Source: Seriola aureovittata (lineage: Eukaryota > Chordata > Actinopteri > Carangiformes > Carangidae). From it: DNA of 64,000 nt. Every line of letters begins with the position of its first letter. The stretch's first letter is position 1. The position numbers were made by a program, and so were the translations under genes. The stretch is from assembly GCF_021018895.1 (NCBI RefSeq), contig NC_079373.1, forward strand, positions 4,777,501-4,841,500, given 5' to 3'. The notes under the pieces were generated by a model, which was not told the origin of the DNA, made no database searches, and saw nothing but the letters and a program-made list of their open reading frames with translations. Of this stretch, positions 50,147 to 60,335 are shown piece after piece.

Positions 50147-50230
50147 GATAAACAGATGAACAGGACGATGTGACAACAGCTGTATACGTTCAACACTGTT
50201 CACTCAGCTGGATGTGATACACACATACAG
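50147..50230 (+). ncRNA. candidate 84-nt internal exon of host transcript
   Basis: The acceptor TTTGTTTTCTTGCAG|G ends at 50146 and the donor CACATACAG|GTGATTTT begins at 50231. All three frames contain a stop (DKQMNRTM* in the first), so it cannot be a through-coding exon. It could join the acceptor at 52353, giving a two-exon 3' end for a non-coding transcript. Confidence 0.35.
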
Positions 50231-51411
50231 GTGATTTTATTATATGTTTCATGTTATATGATACAAAAACAAATTACAGTCAGTAACTTATACTGTAAAC
50301 TGCATAAGTTAAGTTCAGGCAAACATGAATTCTACTTTATGTTCTAAATTAGCAGCAGAAAAACTGTTAAATATAATTTGACGAGAGACACAGCTGATGT
50401 GAAAAAATATCCATTAGGCCTCATTTTTTTAAGGTAGAAACTCATATATTTAATTTCATATAGACAAATTACTGCGGGTCATTTCTCTGCTCCCAGTTTT
50501 CTAGCATTTTATTAATTTAAGTTTTTCAAATAAAAACCTATAATACTGTATATATATATATCTTATATGTATCTATATAGATATATATATAGCATATATA
50601 TTTTGTAGGCATCTTAGCTATTGAAACCTACTGATATTTGCTGTAATGTTTCACTCATCTTTATCAGCCCATAAATATGAAAATATAAGATATTTAAAGG
50701 TTCAAATATGACTTTTGTCTAAAGAATAAAACTGGACTCATTTCAGTTGTGTGTGTCCTCAGATGCAGCTGCTGCAGATGTGCTGCTGGGATCAGATAGG
50801 GCTGTAAGTCTGTAATAAAAAAAACACAAAAAAACATATAAATCATAATTGTAAACGTTTGTTGTGTTATTACTGGGAGGCTGCACTCAATATGTGTTGG
50901 TTGTCAGATAGTTGTAATGCTTTGGATATGACTCTCTGGGCAGGAGCTGTCATTTTGTGGAGGTAAGGAAGGACAGTTAGGTGTGAATTTATTGGGGTCC
51001 TGCTGTGACTCAGACCCAGAAGGTTTTTTTCTCCGTTTTTACTCCTGGATATCTGGACTGTGACGGCAGATCTCTGGATGTGTAAAACGGGGATTAGGCT
51101 GCATGTTTGCTGCGTTGAAGTTGCTGGGATGCTTCTTCAGGAAAGTTAGTCTTCAGGCTGAGAGGAGCACGTTGTGTCACAGACGTTAGCGGTGAATATG
51201 ATCAGCTCAGAGGGCAGAAACGGGGCTCAGAGTGGTCAGTGCAGGGTGGACAGTGGTGTGTAAAGGACGGGGGAGGAGTGTGCTGCTCGCTGCTCTCTGC
51301 CACATTTGTGTCTGATGCTTGTACAGATGTGGAAACAGCTGTGGAGGCCATAAGTCGATCATTTACATGTGACAGGTTTTGTGTTTCAAGGGAGGGGGTG
51401 TTCTGTGTGTC

Positions 51412-51435
51412 GCTGTCCACTTCTGTGGTGCTGAA
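51412..51435 (-). promoter_or_regulatory. expanded-spacing RE1 half-sites
   Basis: Minus strand: TTCAGCACC (GGTGCTGAA at 51427-51435) and GGACAGC (GCTGTCC at 51412-51418), separated by 8 bases rather than 2. That adds 6 and gives a spacing within the non-canonical range accepted by REST. It lies between the candidate host exons at 50230 and 52354, about 2.7 kb upstream of the hsd17b12 start site. Confidence 0.45.
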
Positions 51436-51829
51436 ATGTGCGGTTCCGCACCACGGAGGTGAACAGCGACACATAGAAGACAATTAAAAGAAAAAGAAAA
51501 CACGGTAACTGACTGTGGTCTGGAAAAGTCCGTGTATAAACTATAAAATTGACAACAACATTTCAGCTCATATTAACATAATTTCTGAAAACAATGTGGT
51601 TGAAATCAGTGATGACAGTCGGGATATTTGTTTATTCTTTTTAGTGAGCTGAGAAATTATCAGCACAGAGGAAATATTAATCCTGATGTGATTATTTTCC
51701 CCTGTTAAAATTCTGGTAATTACTGCTCACCTTAAAAACTTCTGTTTCATGATTATCAATATAAATAAAACACGGTGGGGGTAACAAATGATTTGTCACG
51801 TTGCAGGGTCAAAGTGGACGGTCGGATTA

Positions 51830-51832
<3 letters not shown>

Positions 51833-51877
<45 letters not shown>

Positions 51878-52291
51878 GGAAGATGGGGCTAGTGTTGACT
51901 GATAAGGTGAGAGAAAGAGTGTGTGTAAGTGTGTATATGTTGAGAGGAGGGGCAGAAACTTAAATGTGGGGAAAGCTTTGTGTTGTCGTGGCATTTAATG
52001 GGAAGTGGTGTGTGCGTGTGTGTGAGTGTGTGCTTGTGTGTGTGTGTTTTTAGGGCTATCGATACTAGGAGGGGTAATTATACTTTTCGTGCACGCAAAA
52101 CCAAAACAGTAGTTTGTGGTGTTGTTATGGGACAAGCTGGTAAAAAATAGAGAGAAATATCCAGAACTTTGGGTGTGTTTGAAATTAAAATAATAATAAT
52201 AATAAATCTGAATCCTGTGCGTTAAAAGGCGGTGATGTTGTGATGTGTTTGTGCACTTTCTCTTCAGATCACACACACACACACACACACA
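51833..52291. repeat. GT and CA microsatellites near candidate terminal exon
   Basis: GT at 51833-51875 and 52009-52047; CA at 52268-52292, 62 bp before the acceptor at 52353. Confidence 0.9.
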
Positions 52292-52353
52292 CGTGGAGAT
52301 TTTCACAGGGAATTTGTTCACAACTAAACCCACATTTTCTCTCTTGTTTCCAG

Positions 52354-53039
52354 CTGTTGGACTGCGAGGACACGACCTTAGAGTGGACTCTCAGAAACGT
52401 CCCGTAGGAGTGTGTGTATGTGTGTCTGTTTGTGTGTAGCATTTGTGCAATTTCTTTCTTTCTTTCTTTCTTTCTTATTTTTTTGATTGTTATTTTGTGT
52501 CATTTTGTTGGTTGTGTTACACTACACTGAAATGCTGTGTATTTGCTGTTTACTGGGAAAATATTTGTGTGCTAAAAAACAAACAAAACAAACAAAAAAA
52601 AAAACAAAACCCAAAAAACTAGGTCCACATTAGAGGCTGTAAATTGATGTATATCATTTTTTATTTTAGATGAATTTGTAATATTTGCTGTGCACTGAAG
52701 CCAGAATTCAAAATGTGGATTTTTGTGAGGATTATTTTGTGAAAGATTTTTTGTAAATATACATTTTTGAGCTGCACATTGTTACTGTGACTGAGTGACA
52801 TCTGGTCAGTGATATGTTTAATTTCATCCCGTTTGAAATTGTTACACAACTTGCTGCTCCCTGCTGCCGGTGTCACGTTGACTCCGGTCTCTCCACTTGT
52901 GTCAAAGAATGCGAGCAGCTGCGTGATGACTGTCAGCGTGTAGACACAGTTTCATACTCCTCTCCCTCTGTTCAGTACATGACAGGCTTTGCCTTGTGCC
53001 ACACAGCCTCGGTTTGTCAGGATTTCATGTTTAGTTTGG

Positions 53040-53087
<48 letters not shown>

Positions 53088-53310
53088 CAGAGGGAGAGGG
53101 AGCATGGCGGCTCAGGGGTGTGTGTTGCAGACTTTTGCAAATAGCCTCTCTGGGTCGGAGTGGGGAGCACACACTGCTGAGGAGAAAATCGTGACAGTGG
53201 TTTGTGCTGAAACATCCTGCATCTGAAAGCGTGACTGACTTATTCATGTGCATAGAAATGTTTAAAAAAAAAACATAAAAACAGTGAAATAAAGCGATGG
53301 AAATCCACAT
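52354..53310 (+). ncRNA. candidate terminal exon of host transcript with poly(A) signal
   Basis: The acceptor TTCTCTCTTGTTTCCAG|C ends at 52353. No good donor follows, and an AATAAA at 53288-53293 would give cleavage near 53310. In one frame the exon begins LLDCEDTTLEWTLRNVP and stops, which I do not recognise as the end of any known protein. The exon includes (CTTT)n at 52453-52476, A-rich sequence, and a GT/GA tract at 53039-53086. It would end about 860 nt upstream of the hsd17b12 start site. I infer the 3' end of the mir-129-2 host lncRNA; the 3' UTR of an unrecognised coding gene is the alternative. Confidence 0.35.
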
Positions 53311-53398
53311 GTCTGTCTCTGTATTTATGTAACACACATCACATCTCATCTCTCTCTCCTCAATGTTTTGAAAGGGGAACTTACTACGATGGGTGCAA

Positions 53399-53444
53399 TC
53401 TCGCGAGAGTCTGAAAAGCAAGCTGTTGGGCTGGGGATTGTAGT
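53399..53444. promoter_or_regulatory. TCTCGCGAGA palindrome and ZNF143/THAP11-like motif
   Basis: The palindrome TCTCGCGAGA is at 53399-53408. CTGGGGATTGTAGT at 53431-53444 (ACTACAATCCCCAG on the minus strand) resembles the ACTACAATTCCC motif of ZNF143/THAP11. Both are typical of housekeeping and often bidirectional vertebrate promoters close to a start site. They lie 730 nt upstream of the hsd17b12 TATA box, so they could mark a second start for hsd17b12 or a divergent transcript. Confidence 0.5.
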
Positions 53445-53699
53445 TTTTTTTCCTTTTTTGGTGGGGAGTCTGTACTTCATCATGTTGCGACAGAGGCGAG
53501 CGTGGAAGAGCTTATCTGGCGCGACACGAGTGAATCTCAGCGCCATGATGCCCCGCTGCACCTGCCTCTACATTTTTCAGTGGTTATCAGCAGTATGATG
53601 CAGACTGCATACCTAAAATAGACGAGTGACTCACATCTAGGTGGGAGCAGGCTGACCTCACAGACTGGCATCACTTTAGCCAACAAACTGCCTCCAAAC

Positions 53700-54254
53700 G
53701 CTCTCCGAGGGGCGGGAGGACGCGCACATTTTTCACCAATGAGAGCATCCTTTCATTCATAAAGTGGTATGGGCAGTTTTTTTTCGAAAGCGTGGGTTTG
53801 GAGGGTTTCATAATCCTGACTGAAACTGACAAACCTGTTCTGGCGAGAGCCAATGACAGACCTCGGATGGGAGCTGCCGTAATGTTTGCCCAATCGCTCC
53901 TCATCCCGGTCTCCCTTTGACCCACCCTGCTTCATACAGAAAATCGAATGAATGGGGGAAGCTGTGGAGGTGATTGACATGCAAATGCACCAACCGGCGG
54001 GGCGGATCCTCCGAGAGACAGCTGCCGCAGCCAGTGAGGAGCAGAGGAGGGCGGTGCAGAGTAGGAGGTGGGCGGTGCACTTTAAATCAGGCTAGACAAG
54101 TGTTGGGGGAGTTGGGGGAGTGTGTGTGATGCTACAACCTCCTTATAAAGGGACTCTCTCTCACGTTGTGGCTTGGAAATTAGAGCACATTGCCTAAAAT
54201 TGAGGTCTCCACATACACACTCTCACACACGCCGAGTCACCGAGAGCCGCTGCC
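53700..54254 (+). promoter_or_regulatory. hsd17b12: hsd17b12 promoter and 5' UTR
   Basis: The region has a GC box (GGGGCGGGA at 53709-53717), three CCAAT boxes (53736-53740, 53850-53854, 53889-53893), an octamer ATGCAAAT at 53979-53986, and a TATA box (TATAAA at 54144-54149). Transcription is expected to start near 54175, giving a 5' UTR of about 80 nt. Multiple CCAAT boxes with a GC box fit a lipid-synthesis gene under NF-Y/Sp1 control; a sterol-response element is not evident to me. The candidate terminal exon of the upstream transcript ends about 400 nt before this region. Confidence 0.7.
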
Positions 54255-54432
54255 ATGAACTGGATGAACGCTGAGGAGATGCTCCGCAGGGCCGAGACGC
54301 CTCTCTTCTGGGTCGGCGCGTTAACTGTGGCCTCCCTGGCGCTGTGGCTGCTCTACAGGCTGCTCTCAGGCTTCAGGATCTGGGTCTTGGGAAATGGGCA
54401 GCTGCTCTCTCCGAAGCTGGGCAAATGGGCAG
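54255..54432 (+). CDS. hsd17b12: hsd17b12 coding exon 1 (very-long-chain 3-oxoacyl-CoA reductase, N-terminus)
   Basis: The product reduces 3-ketoacyl-CoA to 3-hydroxyacyl-CoA with NADPH, the second step of the ER fatty-acid elongation cycle (with ELOVL, HACD and TECR); mammals also use it in oestrone reduction. The exon encodes 59 codons plus one base. After a short head (MNWMNAEEMLRRAETP), residues 17-36 (LFWVGALTVASLALWLLYRL) form the N-terminal membrane helix. They are followed by FRIWVLGNGQLLSPKLGKWA, which matches the vertebrate HSD17B12 pattern FWVGA-TVA-LAL, RVW-LGN, LG-WA. The donor GCAG|GTGAGTTG begins at 54433 and splits the next codon after its first base (G), consistent with the Val or Ala that opens the VTGxxDGIGK nucleotide-binding motif in exon 2. 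That exon is not in the window, so only about a fifth of the roughly 315-residue protein is present. The start ATG is the first after a TATA-driven start site and sits in GCTGCCATGA context. Teleosts have a and b copies; mir-129-2 synteny cannot by itself decide which this is. Confidence 0.93.
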
Positions 54433-54589
54433 GTGAGTTGGGTCACATCAGTTTTCACGCCATCACGGTCACGAAGAGGGCAGCTCTTAAGTAAAGGCAG
54501 GTGGACTCGACGTGCAAACACCAAAGTGAGGTTATTGAGCTCAAACTTCACTTTGGCACAAAGACCGGCTGCATTCTGGTGCGTTTTGT

Positions 54590-54627
<38 letters not shown>

Positions 54628-55510
54628 CTTAATTCAAGGGGAGGCTAGTGTTGCGTAACAGGCGCAGGTAAGCAGCTGTTTGACTGACAATATAATGGTC
54701 CTTATTAGCTCAATTGGGTTTTTTTTCTCGCGTCAACCACAGCACCGTCTGCTGCCAGGGGCTCCAATCAGCGTTTTCACCCACAGTAGCAGCGGTAGGG
54801 GGATGCCCCACATTGGTGAGCCAGGAGCCAAATTGCGCAGGCTATGCGCACTTTTCAGAGAGCTGTTTTATGTGGGTGAGCTCTCAGCCAGCGCACTACT
54901 GAACCACATTAGCCCATCCGCATGATGTAGGACAAACCCATATGTTCAATTTAAACGTGACCTACATCTAGATCATTTTCAGAGCTTTAGACTTCTTAAA
55001 AAAAAAAAAAAAAAATGTCACATTGTTGCAGTTTGTCCAACATTGAGACTCTTGTGTTAATGACTTTGTGTATTAACACATTCAGGCGGTGTTTTGCTTT
55101 TGCTGCTGTCGTCGGGTTCTCCCTCACCATTCCCTCATGTCACATTACCTGTCCCATTCCGTTTGCCCTACATACTGTTAGATGAGATTACACTGTCCTT
55201 AATTGGATTGGACTCCGTATAATTCACTTTTTCAACGTGCTTGGCAAAACAGGAGCGAGTTGCCGGTCAAATCTAAGTGTATTTTGGTTTTGTAGCGACT
55301 AGTCTCATAGGAATCGCCCTGCCATGGCTTGACCCACTTCTCCAGTCTCCTATTTGGCGAAGACTGCTGCGTCTGGAGCCTCTTGCTGCGCAATTTGCCG
55401 AGCGCTCTCCGTTGCATCGGGATAGGTTGATAAACCCCCAACCCCCCCACCCCCCTTTATTTCTAATACCCCAAAACCAGGCGATCCGGACGAATTGAAT
55501 CCTTGTTGTC

Positions 55511-55511
<1 letters not shown>

Positions 55512-55546
<35 letters not shown>

Positions 55547-55630
55547 ATAACCCATTTGTTTATCTCTGCACCGTGACGCACTTTGCCTCCAAATCGACGT
55601 TTTATTTTATTTTATTTTATTTTATTTTTT
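55512..55630 (+). repeat. poly-T (34) and (TTTTA)n
   Basis: T run at 55512-55545 and TTTTA repeats at 55601-55630, in hsd17b12 intron 1. Confidence 0.9.
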
Positions 55631-57334
55631 TTAAAAATTTTTTATGAATGGGCTGTTTAATAGATGCTCTGTGCACCAGGAAATGAAACGCATGACGCAA
55701 AGGTAGGGTGCCTTCAGGAATTACTAATGTACATGTTTTTTGGGTTTTTTTTTTTTTTTTTTTTTTAAGTGATTCTGCTGGAATATGCGGAGGAATACCG
55801 GTGCACACCGATGAGTCATGCGCTTGTTACTCGCTTCGTCATCCATTGGTCATATAGAAATTGTGACCCCCCCCCCCCCCCACCTTCGCCACCCCCAGTA
55901 TGTCAGATATAGCTCAAAATACGTAACCAGTAACCAGCAATGCTCCCTTGCTGCAGTTTTCTGTTGTATCATGGGTAAATGTAGTCCCTGTGATATTTTA
56001 TTTCACAACTCATTTTCAAAAGTGTAGGAGATGCTACACCCGTGGTTTTTTAGAAAGGATTCTTGTTTCCCATGAAAACTGCTGTCCACTTTTTTCACAC
56101 ATTTATTCTTGTAAAGCCTTTTTCTTCAGATGTGAACTTCACTGCCTCTCCCTCGAACCAGTTTCTGCCACCAGTCCAGTCATGTCAAGTCTCTGAAGCT
56201 CATTTTCAATCACAACCGTTGGAACCTTGACAGGAAGTGAACAGGTAGACGGGGTTGGAGTGGAGTGGTGGTGGGATGAGGTTTCCTCCTCAGCTGGTTG
56301 TACCAGATGTGCAGGTCTGGCCAGGTTAGGAAGTGGTGTGATTTTTTTTTTTTTTCTCGCACATGCACTTGCGTCAAGTCTTGCTACTCCCTGTCTCCAC
56401 CTTGAACTAAAGAACAGAGGCACCTGTTACAACACGTTAAACTTCCTCCAGCCATTCAATAGGCTTTGTGTTGCTCTTTATATTTATACACGATAAACAA
56501 CAAGAGTGCAATTCTGTAAGTCCTATTGAGTTGCGGTGTTTAGCTGCTCTATAGAAACGGCATGAGACTGAGTTTGTAGGATTCAAGTTTAGTTTCTTCC
56601 ACATCTCCCCTCAATCTTTTCTTCCCCTCCTTAGCTGTGCAGCTGTATAATATCCCAGGTCAGAGTTTAGCACAAACCCCCTGTGTTTATCCTGGCAGTA
56701 AATGTTGAGTGATATAAAGCTTGAAATGTTTTGCCTTAGGAAGTAGCTGTAAATCAATTTTCTTTTCTTTTTAAATACACCATTTCAGTAAATGTTAAAG
56801 TTGGATTAAGTCATTTGCAATCCGGTTTGTATTTAGACTTGTAGTTACTGACTTTGTGTGATAATCTTGGCCAGTCAGACAAAGATATAGTCATACCATT
56901 TTATGTCACCCTTAGTATAAGTCCTTCTCCTGACTTGCTTTCTAGGGACATGCTTTCAGCAGGTGGCTGGTATTTCCTGGTCAGACAGGTTTGTGTATGT
57001 TTGCCTAGTAAACACTAAAACCGACTGGATTACATAAGACTTTTTTTTTTTGTAAGGCCATGGAAACTTGCTTCTATTTAATGTTAGTTTTAAAATCTTT
57101 ACTTTGAGGATAGTAGTGTTTTCACGTTATCGCAGGACGCCTTCATGTCTGTGCTGGGCTGAAGCTCCACAGTCTTTGCATGCAGAGCAGAGCAGAGCAG
57201 AAAAGGGATCTCTGTGGAGTTTCTCTGCCAATGACTGGTCTTCCCCTTAGTGGATGGGACTCCTAGTGGCAAAACAGGAGCACTGCAGCATGAGTCAAGG
57301 CGGCTTCCCCAGCCTCTCTGCTGCACTGTGCATC

Positions 57335-57335
<1 letters not shown>

Positions 57336-57374
<39 letters not shown>

Positions 57375-57829
57375 CACCCTCCCTTCCTCCTGCCAGCCCA
57401 ATCCATGTCTGCAGCTCAGTTTTTCTTTTTTAAAAAGAAAAAAAAAACCTTGAGTAAGGGAATGGTTGTTCTGTGGAGCATGACACATTTTTATCTGGCA
57501 AGATATATTATTATTTTTGTTTTTGAAAGACCAATGGATGCATCAGAAGAAAGGGAGATTCCTAAATGTTTTTTTTTTTTTTTTTTTTAAGTGTGCAGGA
57601 ATCTGGCTTTAATATTTAATCTTTGAATTCACCCTTGCTAGTATTTCATGTTAATCTAGCAGATTTTTTTAATTTTTTTTATTATTATTTATTTATTTTT
57701 TATGATGCAGTGTTCAATATTTATGGTTTTATTTCTAGTGGAGCAGCTTTTCACTCTAATCTGTAGTAGTGCTCAGTTTTCTCCTGCGCTCCCTCCTCCA
57801 CTCTTAGCCCTCAGCATCCCATATTATAT

Positions 57830-57867
<38 letters not shown>

Positions 57868-58577
57868 CTCCATTATAGGGAAGTTATTTTTTTTTGTTTT
57901 TTTTTTTTAATGGTGGGGGAACAGTGATGTGATATGTGCCTTACAATTGCCGCCCCCCCCCCCCCCCCCCCTTGACATTAGAGTTTATTGAGAAAATGGT
58001 CCTATTATATAAGAAGGATGCAGCCATTCATCAGTACAGCACAAGAGTGACAAAGACTTGGGTCAGCACTTACGCAAGAATTTGGTTGAGTTTGATTTGG
58101 CTTTGGAGCGTGTGAGTTTATCAACACAGGCTGGAGGCAGCTGAGAGTTTCAGTACGGCGTTAATTATTAGAGAATGATTTTCAGTGTGTGTTTTATGAA
58201 TAGGTATTAGGCTTCATTCATGGTAAGGAAAATGCACATATGTGAATGAAATTTATCTCTGTACAATTCAACTGAGGCAGGGTCTCCACTTGTTCATCCT
58301 TGTGAATGTGCTTCCCCCTAGTGCTTTGTATGAGAGAGAGAGAGGGAGTGTGTGTGTGTGTGTGTGTGGGCGGGGAGAGAGAGAGGGGGAGAGAGAACAC
58401 TGCTGTTCATGTGATGAACACGCTCTGTGACACGTGCCAGAGCCAGGGATGCTGGGTAAAAAAAAAAAAGTGAGAGAAAAAAAATCCTCTGCATCTCCCT
58501 CATTTCAAGCCCTTCTCAATCCTCCCCCCTCCCTCACTCACTCCATCGCACCCAGCTCTCCATCGTGTGTGTGTGTG

Positions 58578-58624
<47 letters not shown>
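57336..58624. repeat. hsd17b12: intron 1 microsatellites
   Basis: CA at 57336-57371, GT at 57831-57863, poly-C at 57953-57971, GA/GT at 58331-58395 and GT at 58565-58624. The same stretch also contains repeat G copy 1. Confidence 0.9.
57983..58046 (+). repeat. dispersed direct repeat G, copy 1
   Basis: GTTTATTGAGAAAATGGT, then ATTATATAA, CATTCAT and AGTACAGCACAAG occur here and again at 62623-62692 in the same order. Both copies follow a poly-C run. The family is not recognised. Confidence 0.8.
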
Positions 58625-58625
<1 letters not shown>

Positions 58626-58929
58626 TTTTGTACAGTACCCTCTTCATCAGAGCATGCTGTTCTTTTCCACAGTTTTATTTTTCTCACGTCCATTTATTGC
58701 CCACTAACCTCAATAATGACCTGTGCAGATATTATTTTATCAATAAGCAAGAAAGTTGTCAATTTGTTTATTTTTTTACCAAAAAAGAACCTAACATTAG
58801 TAATGCAGCTTTACAAACTCTTAGATATGCTTTTCTTTGTCATATGACTGCTTAGACTACATGCACCACTTGAAGACATTACTTTGCGATTGGTCAACTG
58901 TCTTAAAACAAAATGTGAAATAAATGGTC

Positions 58930-59200
58930 TAGGGCTGCTGCTAATTATTTTTATTATCAATTAGTCTGCCAGTTATTTTCGTGTTTGGTCTACAGAAATC
59001 CTCAAAGCCTAAAGCGTGATCTTCAGTTTGCTTGTGTATCCAATCATCAGTCTAAAACCCCTAGAGAATCACAATTAAGGTCATAGACCAAAATTGCTAC
59101 AAATTATGATTTGAGAAGTTGAGACAAAGGAATATTTTGCATCAAAAAATTACTTAAAAGATGAGTTGATGATGAAAACAGTTAAGTCAGTGGGTTTATC
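58930..59200 (-). mobile_element. MITE B, copy 3, inverted
   Basis: Begins TAGGGCTGCTGCTAATTATT, the reverse complement of the family terminus, followed by diverged TTTGGTCTACAGAAATCCTC and TTAAGGTCATAGACCAAAAT. Located in hsd17b12 intron 1. Confidence 0.6.
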
Positions 59201-59361
59201 TGAATGATCATTTTAGCTGACATGGTCATTTCGAAGCCTTCCCACTGACAAATGAATTGAAATGCCTTTGCAAATCAAGATAATATTGAGTGATGATGTA
59301 AACTGCTAAAACAAAAGAGCTCACAAAATACTTATCTGCATATTTTTTCCTTGGTGTGTAG

Positions 59362-59371
59362 AAAAAAAAAA

Positions 59372-59415
<44 letters not shown>

Positions 59416-59425
59416 TTTTTTTTTT
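59362..59425. repeat. 64-bp perfect AT palindrome
   Basis: Eleven A, then G, then (AT)n, then C, then T run: A-run 59362-59372, G 59373, alternating AT to 59413, C 59414, T from 59415. Each side is the exact reverse complement of the other, so the segment can extrude as a cruciform. Confidence 0.85.
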
Positions 59426-60084
59426 TTTTAACTATGAACTTGTTTCACTTAATCCAATGTTTAACTCATTTTCCAGCCTCATATCTTACACATACACAAG
59501 TACAAGGTGAGCATCCAGTGCGATTATGAAGAAGCTGTTCAGACATGTTACCTAATCACATAATACTGGACCACCAGCATATTTGGAGGGAGTTAGTGGT
59601 TTATTGCTTTCTTTAAAGTGACACCACCTTTACAATGGTTGCAGTCCAACATGCCAGAGAGGTGGTTTGTTCAGTTGTGAGTATCTGTTGAAATAAACTT
59701 TAAGGTCTTGGCAGGCTGTCAGTGCTTCCAGGACAAACAATGTGTGAAGTTATGTACTGATCTAAGTCATTACCTAACCTTTGTGAAAACAACATCCCTC
59801 ACCTGAGGAGAGTCTGTTGGAAGAACACAGGTTGTGTTAGATTGTGTTAACATTGTCAGTTTTGGTTCAACTTTGTGAAGCTGACTGGCCTTAGTTTGTG
59901 ATGTGGTTTGTCTGTTAGTTCCTGATGGATGAAATGTCTGTTTTTTTTAGAGTAGGGATCAGCAGTATAACAATCACGGTACATTGTGTATTTGTTAGTT
60001 TGTGTTTCAGGTCATCATCCACCTGATTTTAAGTAGACACAAGTCTTTTTGAATAAAAGTTAAAGAATCATTGCATTTGTAGAG

Positions 60085-60335
60085 GATCCACCACTTAAAG
60101 TCCTGTCACAAACACAGCGATGTAAATGATAGTACAAGAGGCATTTTCTGTCATGCACCAAGCAGGTTTTCATGATCCTCCACCAAAGACTCCAGCAGGT
60201 GATTTCACTGATTAGCACCTCTTGAGCCGGTGAGGACAGACTAATAAAGTGAAATCACCTGCTGCAGGCTCTGTTTGAATTGAAAACCTCCACACAGTAC
60301 AGTCTGTTCTTGGAAGCACGTGGACAAACTGTGAA
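60085..60335. mobile_element. fold-back MITE-like element F
   Basis: CAGCAGGTGATTTCACTGAT (60194) and TAAAGTGAAATCACCTGCTG (60245) are inverted copies around a short loop, with outer arms extending to CAGGTTTTCATGATCCTCCA and GAAAACCTCCACACAGTAC. Non-coding, in hsd17b12 intron 1. Confidence 0.6.

Noticed and set aside
53346..53561. Minus-strand ORF MALRFTRVAPDKLFHARLCR with good Kozak context
   Set aside because: Basic, mitochondrial-presequence-like, but continues through a poly-purine tract with no recognisable domain; not supported as a gene.
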